A stretch of 64,000 bases of DNA from Mesorhizobium sp. STM 4661 (GTDB taxonomy: Bacteria; Pseudomonadota; Alphaproteobacteria; Rhizobiales; Rhizobiaceae). Shown here piece after piece: positions 25,968-34,198 of this stretch (position 1 is its first letter; each line of letters opens with the position of its first letter). The stretch covers positions 1-64,000 of the forward strand of contig NZ_CAAF010000030.1 in the NCBI RefSeq assembly GCF_000359125.1, given 5' to 3'. A program made the translations under genes and the position numbers. Under the pieces are notes generated by a model. That model was not told where the DNA came from. It saw only the letters and a list, made by a program, of their open reading frames with translations, and searched no databases.

Positions 25968-27097
25968 GCGAGCGCCTCCACGACGTCGAACATTCCCATC
26001 CAGCCGAGCTCGGTGAACTCGCTTTGATGCGCGTGGAACATGTAAAGGCCCGGTTCATGCTCTCCGAAGGTGAACTCCAGGATGCCGCGCTGGGCCTGGC
26101 ACTGCATGATGAGATCGACCGTTTTCAACGTCGGCGTCAGCGTCGTGCCCTGATCGAAATAGTCGAAGAAATTTCCGTGCAGGTGAAACGAGTTGATGAG
26201 ATCGAACTCCAGCACATTGACCAGATAGATGCGCACAGGCTTGCCGCGCTCGATGCGGATCGGCTTTTTGGCATAGGCATGGGCGATGGTGTTGGCGGCG
26301 TAGAATTCGTTCTCCTCGTCGAAATTGGTGTCGAACCCGTTCATGACCATCACCAGTTCTTGCCAGCCGGCATTCTCGGGCGTGCCGAGCAGCCGCGACC
26401 GGGCGATCTCCGCCTGGTCGGGATGGCGGTCTGGGTCTGGGTCGATGACGAAGGCGCCGTACATGCCTTTGTGGATATGGCGTTTCAGCGGCAAGGCGTG
26501 GCAGTGATAGAGGTGGCAGCCAAACGGCCTGGCGTCGAATTCGTAGACGAACTCTTCACCCGGATCGATCAGCCCGGCGCCGGGAATTCCATCCATGCGG
26601 GCGGCATGGATGCCGTGGAAATGCATCGAGTGCGGATGCGAGCCGTTGTTCTGGAAGACGACGCGAATTCGCTCGCCTTCCTTGGCGCGGAGTGAAGGGC
26701 CGGGCACGCGGCCGTTGTACGTCCACGCTGGGAAGGTTACGCCCGGCGCGATCTCAATCGTCTTGTCCTCGGCCGTGACCTCGAATGTCCGCAACGGCCG
26801 GCCATCGGGCAGAACCGAGACCGTCCCTCGCTCCCAGTCCGTCAAAATCGCGGAGGGGTCGAACCCATTGGCCGCATTGTCGACGTCGCCGACGGTGACC
26901 ATGGCGCCATGCGCATTCATATGTTGAGGCGCAGCGCCGGTCGGGGCCATAGCAGCCATGTCATGACCGGTAGACGGAGCGGACTGGCTGAGCGCGCCGC
27001 GGGCAGCGATCGCCGTGCCGCCAACCGCCGCGAGACTTCCCGTCAAGATGGATCGCCGGCTTATCCGGTCGCGCAACCACATCCCGACATCAACCAT
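25964..27097 (-). CDS. Two-domain multicopper oxidase, Tat-exported
   Basis: This 377-residue protein starts with a Tat signal (RDRISRRSILTG, residues 9-20). It has two cupredoxin domains: SMHFHGIH and HLYHCHALPLKRHIHKGMYG in domain 1 (type-1 copper Cys present), and NSFHLHGNFF and MFHAHQSEFTELGWMG in domain 2, where HAH replaces HCH so only domain 1 carries type-1 copper. This fits the 2-domain MCO class that trimerises. Substrate is unknown; oxidation of Fe(II), Cu(I) or Mn(II) before uptake by the coupled ZIP transporter is a reasonable inference. ATG 27097 was chosen over the longer frame because the Tat signal begins soon after. Confidence 0.88.
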   Translation of the reverse strand: MVDVGMWLRDRISRRSILTGSLAAVGGTAIAARGALSQSAPSTGHDMAAMAPTGAAPQHMNAHGAMVTVGDVDNAANGFDPSAILTDWERGTVSVLPDGRPLRTFEVTAEDKTIEIAPGVTFPAWTYNGRVPGPSLRAKEGERIRVVFQNNGSHPHSMHFHGIHAARMDGIPGAGLIDPGEEFVYEFDARPFGCHLYHCHALPLKRHIHKGMYGAFVIDPDPDRHPDQAEIARSRLLGTPENAGWQELVMVMNGFDTNFDEENEFYAANTIAHAYAKKPIRIERGKPVRIYLVNVLEFDLINSFHLHGNFFDYFDQGTTLTPTLKTVDLIMQCQAQRGILEFTFGEHEPGLYMFHAHQSEFTELGWMGMFDVVEALA

Positions 27098-27869
27098 TGA
27101 ACTGTTCCATAAATGCCCACTCTTCGGCCGCAGAATAGCGTTAGCTGTCAAATATAGCAATGGCTTAGTTTGTCGCGAGCCTTCTGCTTTGTGGCATGCT
27201 CAGTTCCAAGAAGGTGCCGGCTGCCTGGGCATCTTTCGCGATGCCGGCACTAAGGCGTTTGCACGCAGATGTGTTCGACGTGGTGTAGCCGTCGATGTTA
27301 TCAATTCCCGTCGCATGCGTTTCCTCCACTTTTCGGTCACGTGCGATCTGGAGCGGTCGCCGGCACGCGGACGCTCCAACAGTTTCCCCTTTCTATGTAG
27401 CGGAACACGCCGACGGGCGCAGGTTGCGGAGAAAGCATCTGACCAACTCTCCGACGACCTGGTGGTGAAAATCTGACGCTTGATACCCATGTGGAAGACG
27501 TCGCTTGTCGGACGTTCCTTCGACCGGCGCAGCGGGAAAGACTTAAGGCGCCGTATCTGTTTTGGCGGTGCGTGCGGCTCCCATGGCGTATGGAGAGCTC
27601 GGTCCTCGGATGAGTCTCAATGGAATCTTGGAGGCTGCGGAAAGGCCTTCGACTACATTCTTTCTAGGCTCGAGAACCGCCGAATGAGCAGCGTGGAGAT
27701 TGTGCTTGCTTCTATAGCCACTAGAGGGTGTAGAGCGATCAATCGAATTGATGAGCGCCGTCCACGCAGACTGAAGCGCGTTAAATCCACCGGCAGGGGC
27801 CGGTGTACCCGCGCGAACAATTCAACGTCAGCCCCCAAATCAAATCACACAAGCCGAGCACACAATCGC
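27098..27869. other. Long leader and intergenic stretch with a MerR-type promoter
   Basis: Besides the promoter at 27706-27736 (separate entry) I see no supported gene. A frame open from 27480 leads in-frame into the PAP2 gene, but its first 130 residues are Arg/Ser-rich and lack features, and the promoter lies inside it, so it is rejected. The left part should hold the multicopper-oxidase promoter. Confidence 0.5.
27706..27736 (+). promoter_or_regulatory. MerR-type promoter of the PAP2 phosphatase gene
   Basis: TTGCTT (27706-27711) and TAGAGC (27731-27736) are 19 bp apart. The dyad CTATAG-CCA-CTAGAG (27712-27726) directly follows the -35, exactly as in the ATPase promoter, with one base off perfect symmetry. 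The -35 hexamer is nearly identical to the ATPase one (TTGCTC). The PAP2 ATG is about 134 bases downstream. Confidence 0.8.
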
Positions 27870-28583
27870 ATGAACCAAGCTAAGTCAGGCAAATCGGCTA
27901 TTGCAGGCATTCAGCAATCGGCAAACCGTCAGCCTCCCGAGCGGGCGACGCTGATAACTATCGTGCTTCTTACCAGTTCGGTATTGACCTTTCTGGCTCT
28001 CGCAAGTCTCGTCATGCGCAACTGGACGACGGATTTCGACAGGGCCATCCTCTTGATTATGCGCAATCCGACGGATCTCGCCGATCCGATCGGTCCGACC
28101 TGGTTTGAAGAACTGATGCGGGACGTCAGCGGCCTAGGGGGCTTAGGGTTGCTCACATTCATCACGCTCGCCGTCGCTGGATTTCTGGCGCTCAGCGGCT
28201 CGCTTCGCAATGCCATCGCGGTTATCCTGGCTGTCGGCAGTGGTGTGATCCTGAGCTCCTTGCTGAAATACGGCTTCGATCGCCCTCGTCCGGATTTGGT
28301 TGCCTACGGCACGCGTATATACACCTCCAGCTTTCCGAGTGGGCACGCCTTCATGGCGGCCACGGTCTACTTCACCCTAGGCATCATACTGGCGCGCAAG
28401 TTTGAACCCCGACTGCTGCGCATCTTCATCATGGCCATCTCGATGCTGGTCACATTCGCGGTTGGGGCAAGCCGAATCTATCTTGGTGTCCACTGGCCGA
28501 CCGACGTGATCGCCGGCTGGACGATTGGCGCCGGTTGGGCCCTGTTCTGCTCGACGTTGATGGTACGATTGAAGGTGGACTGA
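27870..28583 (+). CDS. PAP2-family membrane phosphatase (PbrB-like)
   Basis: This 237-residue inner-membrane protein has six hydrophobic segments and all three PAP2 catalytic motifs: KYGFDRPRP (from about residue 133), FPSGHAF (about 155) and SRIYLGVHWPTD (about 199). Such enzymes remove phosphate from undecaprenyl pyrophosphate or other lipid phosphates. In the lead-resistance operon, PbrB has this activity and supplies inorganic phosphate that traps Pb2+ outside the cytosol. The MerR-type promoter upstream supports that role here. ATG 27870 is the first Met before the first membrane segment; its ribosome site is weak. Confidence 0.87.
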   Translation: MNQAKSGKSAIAGIQQSANRQPPERATLITIVLLTSSVLTFLALASLVMRNWTTDFDRAILLIMRNPTDLADPIGPTWFEELMRDVSGLGGLGLLTFITLAVAGFLALSGSLRNAIAVILAVGSGVILSSLLKYGFDRPRPDLVAYGTRIYTSSFPSGHAFMAATVYFTLGIILARKFEPRLLRIFIMAISMLVTFAVGASRIYLGVHWPTDVIAGWTIGAGWALFCSTLMVRLKVD

Positions 28584-28661
28584 AAAGAGGAGCCCTATCG
28601 TTCGGGTGACGGGGAAAGTCGTGGGATCGACGGCGTCGCCCTTCCGGTTCACGAGCCTTCG

Positions 28662-29561
28662 TCAACGCGTGGTCGCGGGCGGAGCGTAGACATTTATCGC
28701 CCGTCTAACGATCTTGAAATGGGCTGGCGTCCAGGTGGTAAGTTCGCCATCGGTGTTCACTGGTCTGGGTCGGCTCGTCTTCACCACAAGTTCGGTGGTT
28801 CCAAAGGCGCGCACATCATTCCATTTACCGTGCGTCCCCTTGCGCAAGCTAGGCAACAGGGTCAGCAGCCTCCACCAATGATCGATCTCAAGGCTGTAGA
28901 AATCGAGTTGTCCATCGTCGGCGGTAGCCGTCTCCTCCACGCTCATCCCCCCGCCGTAATATTTGCCATTGCCTACGGAGACCTGAAGCGTCTTGATTTT
29001 TTCTGTCGAACCATCATGCTCGAGATAAGCAGTGAAAAGCCGCGAACGAGCAAGGAGGCGCGCCGCCACCAAGGCATATCCGAGTTTGCCGAAACGCTTC
29101 TTGGCCTTCTCGGTAAGCTGAGCGGCGAGTTCCGCGCTGAAGCCAATGCTGGCGACATTGAAGAAGAGTTGCCCGTTCACCTCGCCCAGATCCATCGGCC
29201 TCGGTTGCCCCGAGACGATCAGCGCCGCCGCCTTGAGGGGATCGGGTGGGATGCCCACCGTCCTGGCGAAGTCGTTGGCGGTGCCCAGAGGCAAGACGCC
29301 AAGTGGCAGGCCCGTCTCCAACAGGCCTTTCGCCGAGGAGTTCAATGTTCCATCTCCACCGCCGAGGACTATCAAATCGCAATCGTTGCGACGGCGAATA
29401 ATGATGTCGGAAACGGTTTCTCCCTTCCCGATCTGATCTTCCAATAGGGCAAGACCTCCGCCTTCCAACGTCTTTCGGACATCATCTGCCGCCTTCCGAC
29501 CGTTACGGGCGTTAGGATTGACGATCAAAAGCGCCCGCCTGTCCGGTTTTATGCTCGTCAT
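28662..29561 (-). CDS. Diacylglycerol kinase-like lipid kinase
   Basis: This 299-residue cytosolic or peripheral protein has the DAGK catalytic signature LIVLGGGDGTLNSSAKGL, followed by GTANDFARTVGIP and the N-terminal LLIVNPNARNGRKAADDV. YegS/DgkB-type enzymes phosphorylate diacylglycerol, sphingoid bases or phosphatidylglycerol. It is convergent with the PAP2 lipid phosphatase, so the two could act on related lipids, but shared regulation is not evident. ATG 29561 has GGAG just upstream. Confidence 0.88.
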   Translation of the reverse strand: MTSIKPDRRALLIVNPNARNGRKAADDVRKTLEGGGLALLEDQIGKGETVSDIIIRRRNDCDLIVLGGGDGTLNSSAKGLLETGLPLGVLPLGTANDFARTVGIPPDPLKAAALIVSGQPRPMDLGEVNGQLFFNVASIGFSAELAAQLTEKAKKRFGKLGYALVAARLLARSRLFTAYLEHDGSTEKIKTLQVSVGNGKYYGGGMSVEETATADDGQLDFYSLEIDHWWRLLTLLPSLRKGTHGKWNDVRAFGTTELVVKTSRPRPVNTDGELTTWTPAHFKIVRRAINVYAPPATTR

Positions 29562-29674
29562 GCGGCTCCAACACTCCACTTGCCCAATATTGCAACACTC
29601 ACAACGTCTAATTGGCTACGAGGTCCGGCTGCCGCTACCTTGCCGGCACGGACAAATGAGCGCAGCTTCGTCCA

Positions 29675-30007
29675 ATGAGCCACGACCATCACGTCCATTC
29701 GCAGGCAGAGGATAAGCCGGATCACGGGGCGACGCACGCGCACGGACCGGCGAGCTTCGGAAGGGCGTTCGCGATAGGCATAGGCCTCAACACAGCATTC
29801 GTTGCCGTCGAGGCGACTTTCGGCATATTCAGCAACTCTGTGGCTCTACTTGCCGATGCCGGTCACAATATGTCCGACGTTCTCGGCCTTGTGATCGCAT
29901 GGGTGGCGAGCATCCTTGCAAGGCGGCTCGCGGCCCTGCGTCTCCGGTACCAAGCGTTAGATTTCACTTTGGCTGCACGATGCGCAGAACCTTGGTGCCG
30001 ATCGTGA
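29675..30007 (+). pseudogene. Truncated CzcD-type cation diffusion facilitator
   Basis: The first 80 residues match the N-terminus of a His-rich CDF protein: MSHDHHVHSQAEDKPDHGA, then ALLADAGHNMSDVLGLVIAW with the helix II HxxxD metal site. After RRLAALRLRYQAL the frame departs from the family and stops at 110 residues, about a third of the normal length, with no continuation in other frames. It is therefore a 5' gene fragment left by deletion or recombination at about 29930-29950. Confidence 0.75.
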
Positions 30008-30472
30008 TCAGTGCCGGCGCGCCGCGAGCAGCCGGCCGATTCTCGACAGGATCAAGGGTGCCGTGAGAAGGGCAAGGGCGCCGATCACCCAGAGAATAAC
30101 GATCGCCGGCTTCGCGACTACTCTCAGCAATGCGATAGCCTGACCCAACAAGCCGCTGACGTTGAGAGCATCCACCGCACCGACTTGCTCCTTGCCGACG
30201 CCGATCCCCGTTGCGAGGTTTTTGCCGCTGTCGATAGCGATGCCGGCATTCGCCGCCGCCCAGCCAAGCAGACTGTCAACCGTCACGTAACCAATCCAGG
30301 CGGCGGCCGACCAAATCAGCAGGCCGATAAGCACGGCGATCCAGGCGACCGGCCTGAGCGTTCTCGGCGCAGGCCGTCCAGCGACCGGAACGTCCGTGAA
30401 CCTTCGCTCGGAATACTCATCTCTGCGGTGATCCTCCCGGCCTGAACGATAGCTCCGCTTGTGGCCGCTCAT
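30008..30472 (-). CDS. Two-span membrane protein of unknown function
   Basis: No family is recognised. The 154-residue product has an Arg-rich cytosolic N-terminus (about residues 1-40), then two long hydrophobic segments (about 42-68 and 112-140) separated by a loop with Gly-Asn-Ala. ATG 30472 has AAGGAGA 6 bases upstream, preferred over a longer frame. It abuts the truncated CDF gene end to end (stops at 30007/30008) and follows the intact CDF gene in the same direction. Confidence 0.6.
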   Translation of the reverse strand: MSGHKRSYRSGREDHRRDEYSERRFTDVPVAGRPAPRTLRPVAWIAVLIGLLIWSAAAWIGYVTVDSLLGWAAANAGIAIDSGKNLATGIGVGKEQVGAVDALNVSGLLGQAIALLRVVAKPAIVILWVIGALALLTAPLILSRIGRLLAARRH

Positions 30473-30544
30473 GCGATCTCCTTTGCTCGTACCGGCAGTC
30501 GTCGAAGATGCCAATTTACCTTCAAGACCCAGTTTCCCTGATTT

Positions 30545-31462
30545 CTACAGCCTCAATTCACCTTCGGCCTCGCGCAGGATCCGATCCTCGATCTGGATTG
30601 TGGTATGCGTCAGGCCGAAGCTGGTCTTCATGGCCTCATTGGCGCTGAGGAGCGTCGTCCGCGCCTGGGCCATGTCGGCCACGACGAGGTGGCAGCTCAT
30701 GGCGTCAATGCCGGAGGTTATCGTCCAGACATGAAGATCGTGGACGGCCGTCACGCCCGGGATATCGAGCAGTTTTCGTTCCAGCGACGCGACGTCGACT
30801 TCGGGTGGCGTGCCTTCCATGAGGATGTGGATCGCCTGTTTCAGAAGGATCCAAGTGCGCGGGATAATAAATAGCCCGATGCCGGCGCCGATGATCGGAT
30901 CGGCCAGCGTCCAGCCGGTGAGCATTACGACGCCCGCGGCGACGATGACGCCGAGCGAGCCCAGCATGTCGCTGAGCACCTCGAAATAGGCTCCCTTAAC
31001 ATTGAGGCTTTCCGACGACCCGGCGGACAGGAGCTTCATGCTGATCAGATTGACCGCGAGGCCGACAACGGCAACCGCCAGCATCGGACCGCCCAGAATT
31101 TCCGGCGGGTTCAGGAAGCGCTTGTACGCCTCGTAGAAGATGTAGACCGTCAACAGCAGGAGAACGACGGCATTCGTCAGTGCCGAAAGAACCTCCATGC
31201 GAACGTAACCGTAGGTCTTCTGCGGAGTCGCCGGGCGTTCCGCGAAGCGGATGGCGATCAGCGCCAGGGCAAGGCCGCCGGCGTCGGTCAGCATATGCGC
31301 CGCATCGGCCAGAAGCGCGAGGCTCCCCGTCCACAGACCGCCGATAACCTCGACCGCCATGAAAGTCGTCGTCAGAGCAAGAGCTCCTATGAGCCTGCTC
31401 TTGTGCCGCCCCGCGGCAGTCCCCGACGAAGTTGCCGGTGCGTGTGAATGTCCTGCGCCCAC
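30545..31462 (-). CDS. CzcD-like cation diffusion facilitator
   Basis: This 305-residue CDF antiporter has an N-terminal His-containing start (GHSHAPA), helix II ALLADAAHMLTDAGGLALAL (HxxxD), the TYGYVRMEVLSALTNAV loop, helix V YFEVLSDMLGSLGVI (E replaces the usual first His) and a C-terminal VHDLHVWTITSGIDAMSCH domain. It exports Zn2+, Co2+ or Cd2+. The start is probably GTG 31462, with GGGAG 7 bases upstream; a TTG two codons earlier abuts that site. It is convergent with the truncated CDF fragment. Confidence 0.88.
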   Translation of the reverse strand: MGAGHSHAPATSSGTAAGRHKSRLIGALALTTTFMAVEVIGGLWTGSLALLADAAHMLTDAGGLALALIAIRFAERPATPQKTYGYVRMEVLSALTNAVVLLLLTVYIFYEAYKRFLNPPEILGGPMLAVAVVGLAVNLISMKLLSAGSSESLNVKGAYFEVLSDMLGSLGVIVAAGVVMLTGWTLADPIIGAGIGLFIIPRTWILLKQAIHILMEGTPPEVDVASLERKLLDIPGVTAVHDLHVWTITSGIDAMSCHLVVADMAQARTTLLSANEAMKTSFGLTHTTIQIEDRILREAEGELRL

Positions 31463-31530
31463 GGTCAACTCCCGTCGTCAGTGAAGATCCGGCGCTGCGA
31501 AAGCCGACCCCGTATCATGAACGAACGTCG

Positions 31531-31881
31531 TTAGTCGAACAGCCGCCCGAGGAATGATCCGTGCCTGCGGCTTTGACCGTGGCCGCCACCATGTCCGCCA
31601 CCGTGCCCCGAACCATGACCGCTATCGTAGTAGCCCTGGGACGGATAGGACTGCCCCTGCGGCGCGGGCTGCGGCGGAGAGGGTTGCACCTGCGCACCCC
31701 GAACCTCTTCGCCAGCGCTTCGCTCGATGATCTTGTCGAGTTCGCCGCGATCCAGCCAGACGCCCCGACACTTGGGACAGTAGTCGATCTCGATGCCCTG
31801 GCGCTCGCTCATGACGAGGTCGACCCTGCAAGTAGGGCAAAGAAGACCATGCCCAGAAGCAATATTTGCGGCGTCTACCAT
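31531..31881 (-). CDS. zf-TFIIB domain protein (copy 2)
   Basis: This 116-residue cytosolic protein has CPTC and DYCPKCRGVWLDRGELDK, making a complete CxxC-CxxC zinc ribbon of the zf-TFIIB/COG3809 family. A Pro/Gln-rich linker leads to a His/Gly tail (GHGSGHGGGHGGGHG) that can bind metal. Its core matches copy 1 at 7108, but copy 1 lacks the His/Gly tail. ATG 31881 has GAGGAG 7 bases upstream. Upstream lies a MerR-type dyad, which suggests metal-induced expression. Confidence 0.87.
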   Translation of the reverse strand: MVDAANIASGHGLLCPTCRVDLVMSERQGIEIDYCPKCRGVWLDRGELDKIIERSAGEEVRGAQVQPSPPQPAPQGQSYPSQGYYDSGHGSGHGGGHGGGHGQSRRHGSFLGRLFD

Positions 31882-32218
31882 TTCTTTCTCCTCAGTTTCT
31901 GCGGGCATCAGCAACCCAGTGGCCGGCTGAACTGACCTTAGGTGGGGTCTCTAGTTACCAGAGGTTCAAGGGGTGATTGCAATTTTATTTGCGGGTCCGA
32001 TCTTGATGGCTTGCCGACCTTGCGGCTGAAACCGCTCCGTTGCCCCTAATTCTGTCAGCATCCGACCCAAGGATCAACGGGCCAAACGCGCCCTCAAATA
32101 ATTGTTTTGCGAATTGGCCGCACGCCTTCTGGGTATTGGAGCAATGCCGAATCTGAACTGATTGTGATGGTCCGGCTAGCCAGATGCCCGACGCCAAGTG
32201 CGATATTTGTCCCGCGGT
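31882..32218. other. Intergenic stretch
   Basis: Contains the MerR-type promoter of the zf-TFIIB gene (31939-31969, separate entry). The rest holds no supported gene; a 70-residue minus-strand frame at 31985-32197 lacks any recognisable feature. Confidence 0.5.
31939..31969 (-). promoter_or_regulatory. MerR-type promoter of zf-TFIIB copy 2
   Basis: Read on the minus strand, TTGAAC (31969 to 31964) is directly followed by the dyad CTCTGG-TAA-CTAGAG (31963 to 31949), matching the placement in the ATPase and PAP2 promoters. The -10 is poor: CACCTA at a 19-bp spacing, with ACCTAA or CCTAAG one or two bases on. The right half-site is perfect, the left has one mismatch. The zf-TFIIB start codon is 57 bases downstream. 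Confidence 0.65.
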
Positions 32219-34198
32219 TCAGCAGATGAGTGTTCTGCAGCCTTCAAGCTTGATGCTGGCGACCTTCTGTTGGTCGCTGTCCTCCTGCTTGAGCAGATCG
32301 TCGATGCGTTCGCGCTCGCGCTGGAAGGCGACGAGATCGTCGCCCTTCAGCACCTTGCCGACCGGCAGGCGAACGCGCATCGGATCGACCTTGGTGCCGT
32401 TGACGGCCAGCTCGTAGTGGAGATGCGGGCCGGTGGACAGTCCGGTCCTGCCGACATAGCCGATGATTTGTCCCTGGCGCACACGCACGCCCGACTCGAT
32501 GCCCTTGGCGAAAGCGTTCTGGTGATTGTAGGTCGTCTCGTAGCCATTGGTGTGGCGGATGATGGTCTGGTTGCCGTAGCCGCCGGCCCAGCCGGCCTTT
32601 TCGACGACGCCATTGCCGGCGGCGATGATCGGCGTGCCGATGGGCGCGGCCCAATCGACGCCGGTGTGCATACGGACATAGCCGAGGATCGGATGCCTGC
32701 GGGCACCGAAGCCGGAGGTGAAACGGCCATTTGGCAGCGGATTGCGCAACAGGAACTGCTGCGCGATCGAGCCGTCCTCGTCGAAATAGTCGGTGCCGCC
32801 GTCCTGCATCTGGAAGCGGTAGAAATTGCGTGTCGTGCCGCCGAAGGTCGCCGAGACATAGAGGAGTTCGGATTCGTCGGATGCCTGATCGTCGCCGTCC
32901 GGCTGCGAGAACAGCACCTCGATGCGATCCGACGGACTGAGCCGCGACTGGAAATCGACACCGGACGCCAGCAGCTTGATCAGCCGCTGGGTCATCGCCT
33001 TCGACATGCCGTAGGAATAGGCGGCGCGGTAGATGCCGTCATAGACGTTCGGCAGACTGCCGCGCACCACCACCGGCGGCGAATCATCGAACGCGGTCAG
33101 CAATTCGGGATTGGGCTCCGGCTCCTGCGCCGGCACATACTGGCCGCGATCGTCGAGCGCGATGGTGACGATGTGCTGGGTCCTGTCGTAGACGCCGGTG
33201 CGGACGACCTTGGCGGTGTCGCCACGGACTTCGAGCCCGACGCGCAAGACGGTTCCTGCCTTGAGCGCCGTGGCGTTCAGCAATTTGCCGATCGCCTCGG
33301 CCATGCCGGTGGCGTCGTCGCCCTTGTAGCCCGAATCGGCGAAGGCTTCGGCGATGTCCGTATCCTTGGTGAAGGGAATGATTTCCTCGGCGAAAGCCGG
33401 CGCCTGATCGTCTGCAACGGCACGCGGCGACACCGAGACGTTTTCCGGCACGATCTTGATGTCGTAGGAGCTGGTCGCGAACTGCGTTGGCTGACCGCCA
33501 AACCGCTGCGGATCGACGTAGTGCAATGCCGCGACCTGCACTGCGCCGTCGCCCAGACCCGAGTTGGCCTCGCGCACCCCCTTTTCCACCTCGTCGGCGG
33601 ACAGGTCGCTCTTTTCGTTAAACGACGCCGTCCCGATCGGGAAATCGATGGTCTTCAGGCTCATCTCGCTTTCGACCTTGGCGCCATAGATCTGACCGGC
33701 GGCGGCGGTCGCCGGCTGGCCGGCACTGTTATCGCTGTCGTCGCCAAACACCTGCATCGGGTCGAACGGCGGATAGGAACGGCTGGTCGTGTACCCGGCG
33801 GCCAGCGCCATCTTGATCTGCACGAACGGCATTGTGCGGATGACGTCGCGGTCGCCGACCTTGGTCACCATCGACACTTCCATGCGCCGGCGGTCCTTGG
33901 CCTTGGCGATCTGGCGCGGCGCCACCAGCCTGGTCGTCTTGGCGACGTCGCCGGAATCATCGCCGCTGGCAAGGCTGATCAGTTCGGCGATTTCGGGCGG
34001 CGTCGCCAATTGCTGGCGGCCGTCAAGGGCGGCGAACAGCGCCACGCCCATCAGCACACTCGAGGTCACGCCGGTGAGAAAAGTACCCGACAACCAGCGC
34101 GCCGAGACCTCGCGCCGGTCGGGCGGGCCGCTGCGGCCATCCGCGACCAGCGGTGGCTCGTTGCCGAGCCCAGCTATGACGTCGACCCTGTCGTGCAT
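32219..34198 (-). CDS. M23 peptidase, LysM-like N-terminal region
   Basis: This 659-residue membrane-anchored protein (one segment at about residues 37-58) ends in an M23 (LytM) zinc endopeptidase domain with GFGARRHPILGYVRMHTGVDW (metal His and Asp near 510) and GPHLHYE (about 590). The long region before it resembles OapA/MepM-type proteins. It should cleave peptidoglycan cross-bridges during wall growth. A related protein with a second enzyme domain lies at 55965. The last 15 residues (KVASIKLEGCRTLIC) hold two Cys and look odd for the family. It is transcribed alone. Confidence 0.85.
   Translation of the reverse strand: MHDRVDVIAGLGNEPPLVADGRSGPPDRREVSARWLSGTFLTGVTSSVLMGVALFAALDGRQQLATPPEIAELISLASGDDSGDVAKTTRLVAPRQIAKAKDRRRMEVSMVTKVGDRDVIRTMPFVQIKMALAAGYTTSRSYPPFDPMQVFGDDSDNSAGQPATAAAGQIYGAKVESEMSLKTIDFPIGTASFNEKSDLSADEVEKGVREANSGLGDGAVQVAALHYVDPQRFGGQPTQFATSSYDIKIVPENVSVSPRAVADDQAPAFAEEIIPFTKDTDIAEAFADSGYKGDDATGMAEAIGKLLNATALKAGTVLRVGLEVRGDTAKVVRTGVYDRTQHIVTIALDDRGQYVPAQEPEPNPELLTAFDDSPPVVVRGSLPNVYDGIYRAAYSYGMSKAMTQRLIKLLASGVDFQSRLSPSDRIEVLFSQPDGDDQASDESELLYVSATFGGTTRNFYRFQMQDGGTDYFDEDGSIAQQFLLRNPLPNGRFTSGFGARRHPILGYVRMHTGVDWAAPIGTPIIAAGNGVVEKAGWAGGYGNQTIIRHTNGYETTYNHQNAFAKGIESGVRVRQGQIIGYVGRTGLSTGPHLHYELAVNGTKVDPMRVRLPVGKVLKGDDLVAFQRERERIDDLLKQEDSDQQKVASIKLEGCRTLIC

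Noticed and set aside
27480..27869. A 130-residue N-terminal extension of the PAP2 phosphatase.
   Set aside because: It contains the MerR-type promoter, and the added residues are Arg/Ser-rich with no signal or domain. The first Met near the first membrane segment is at 27870.
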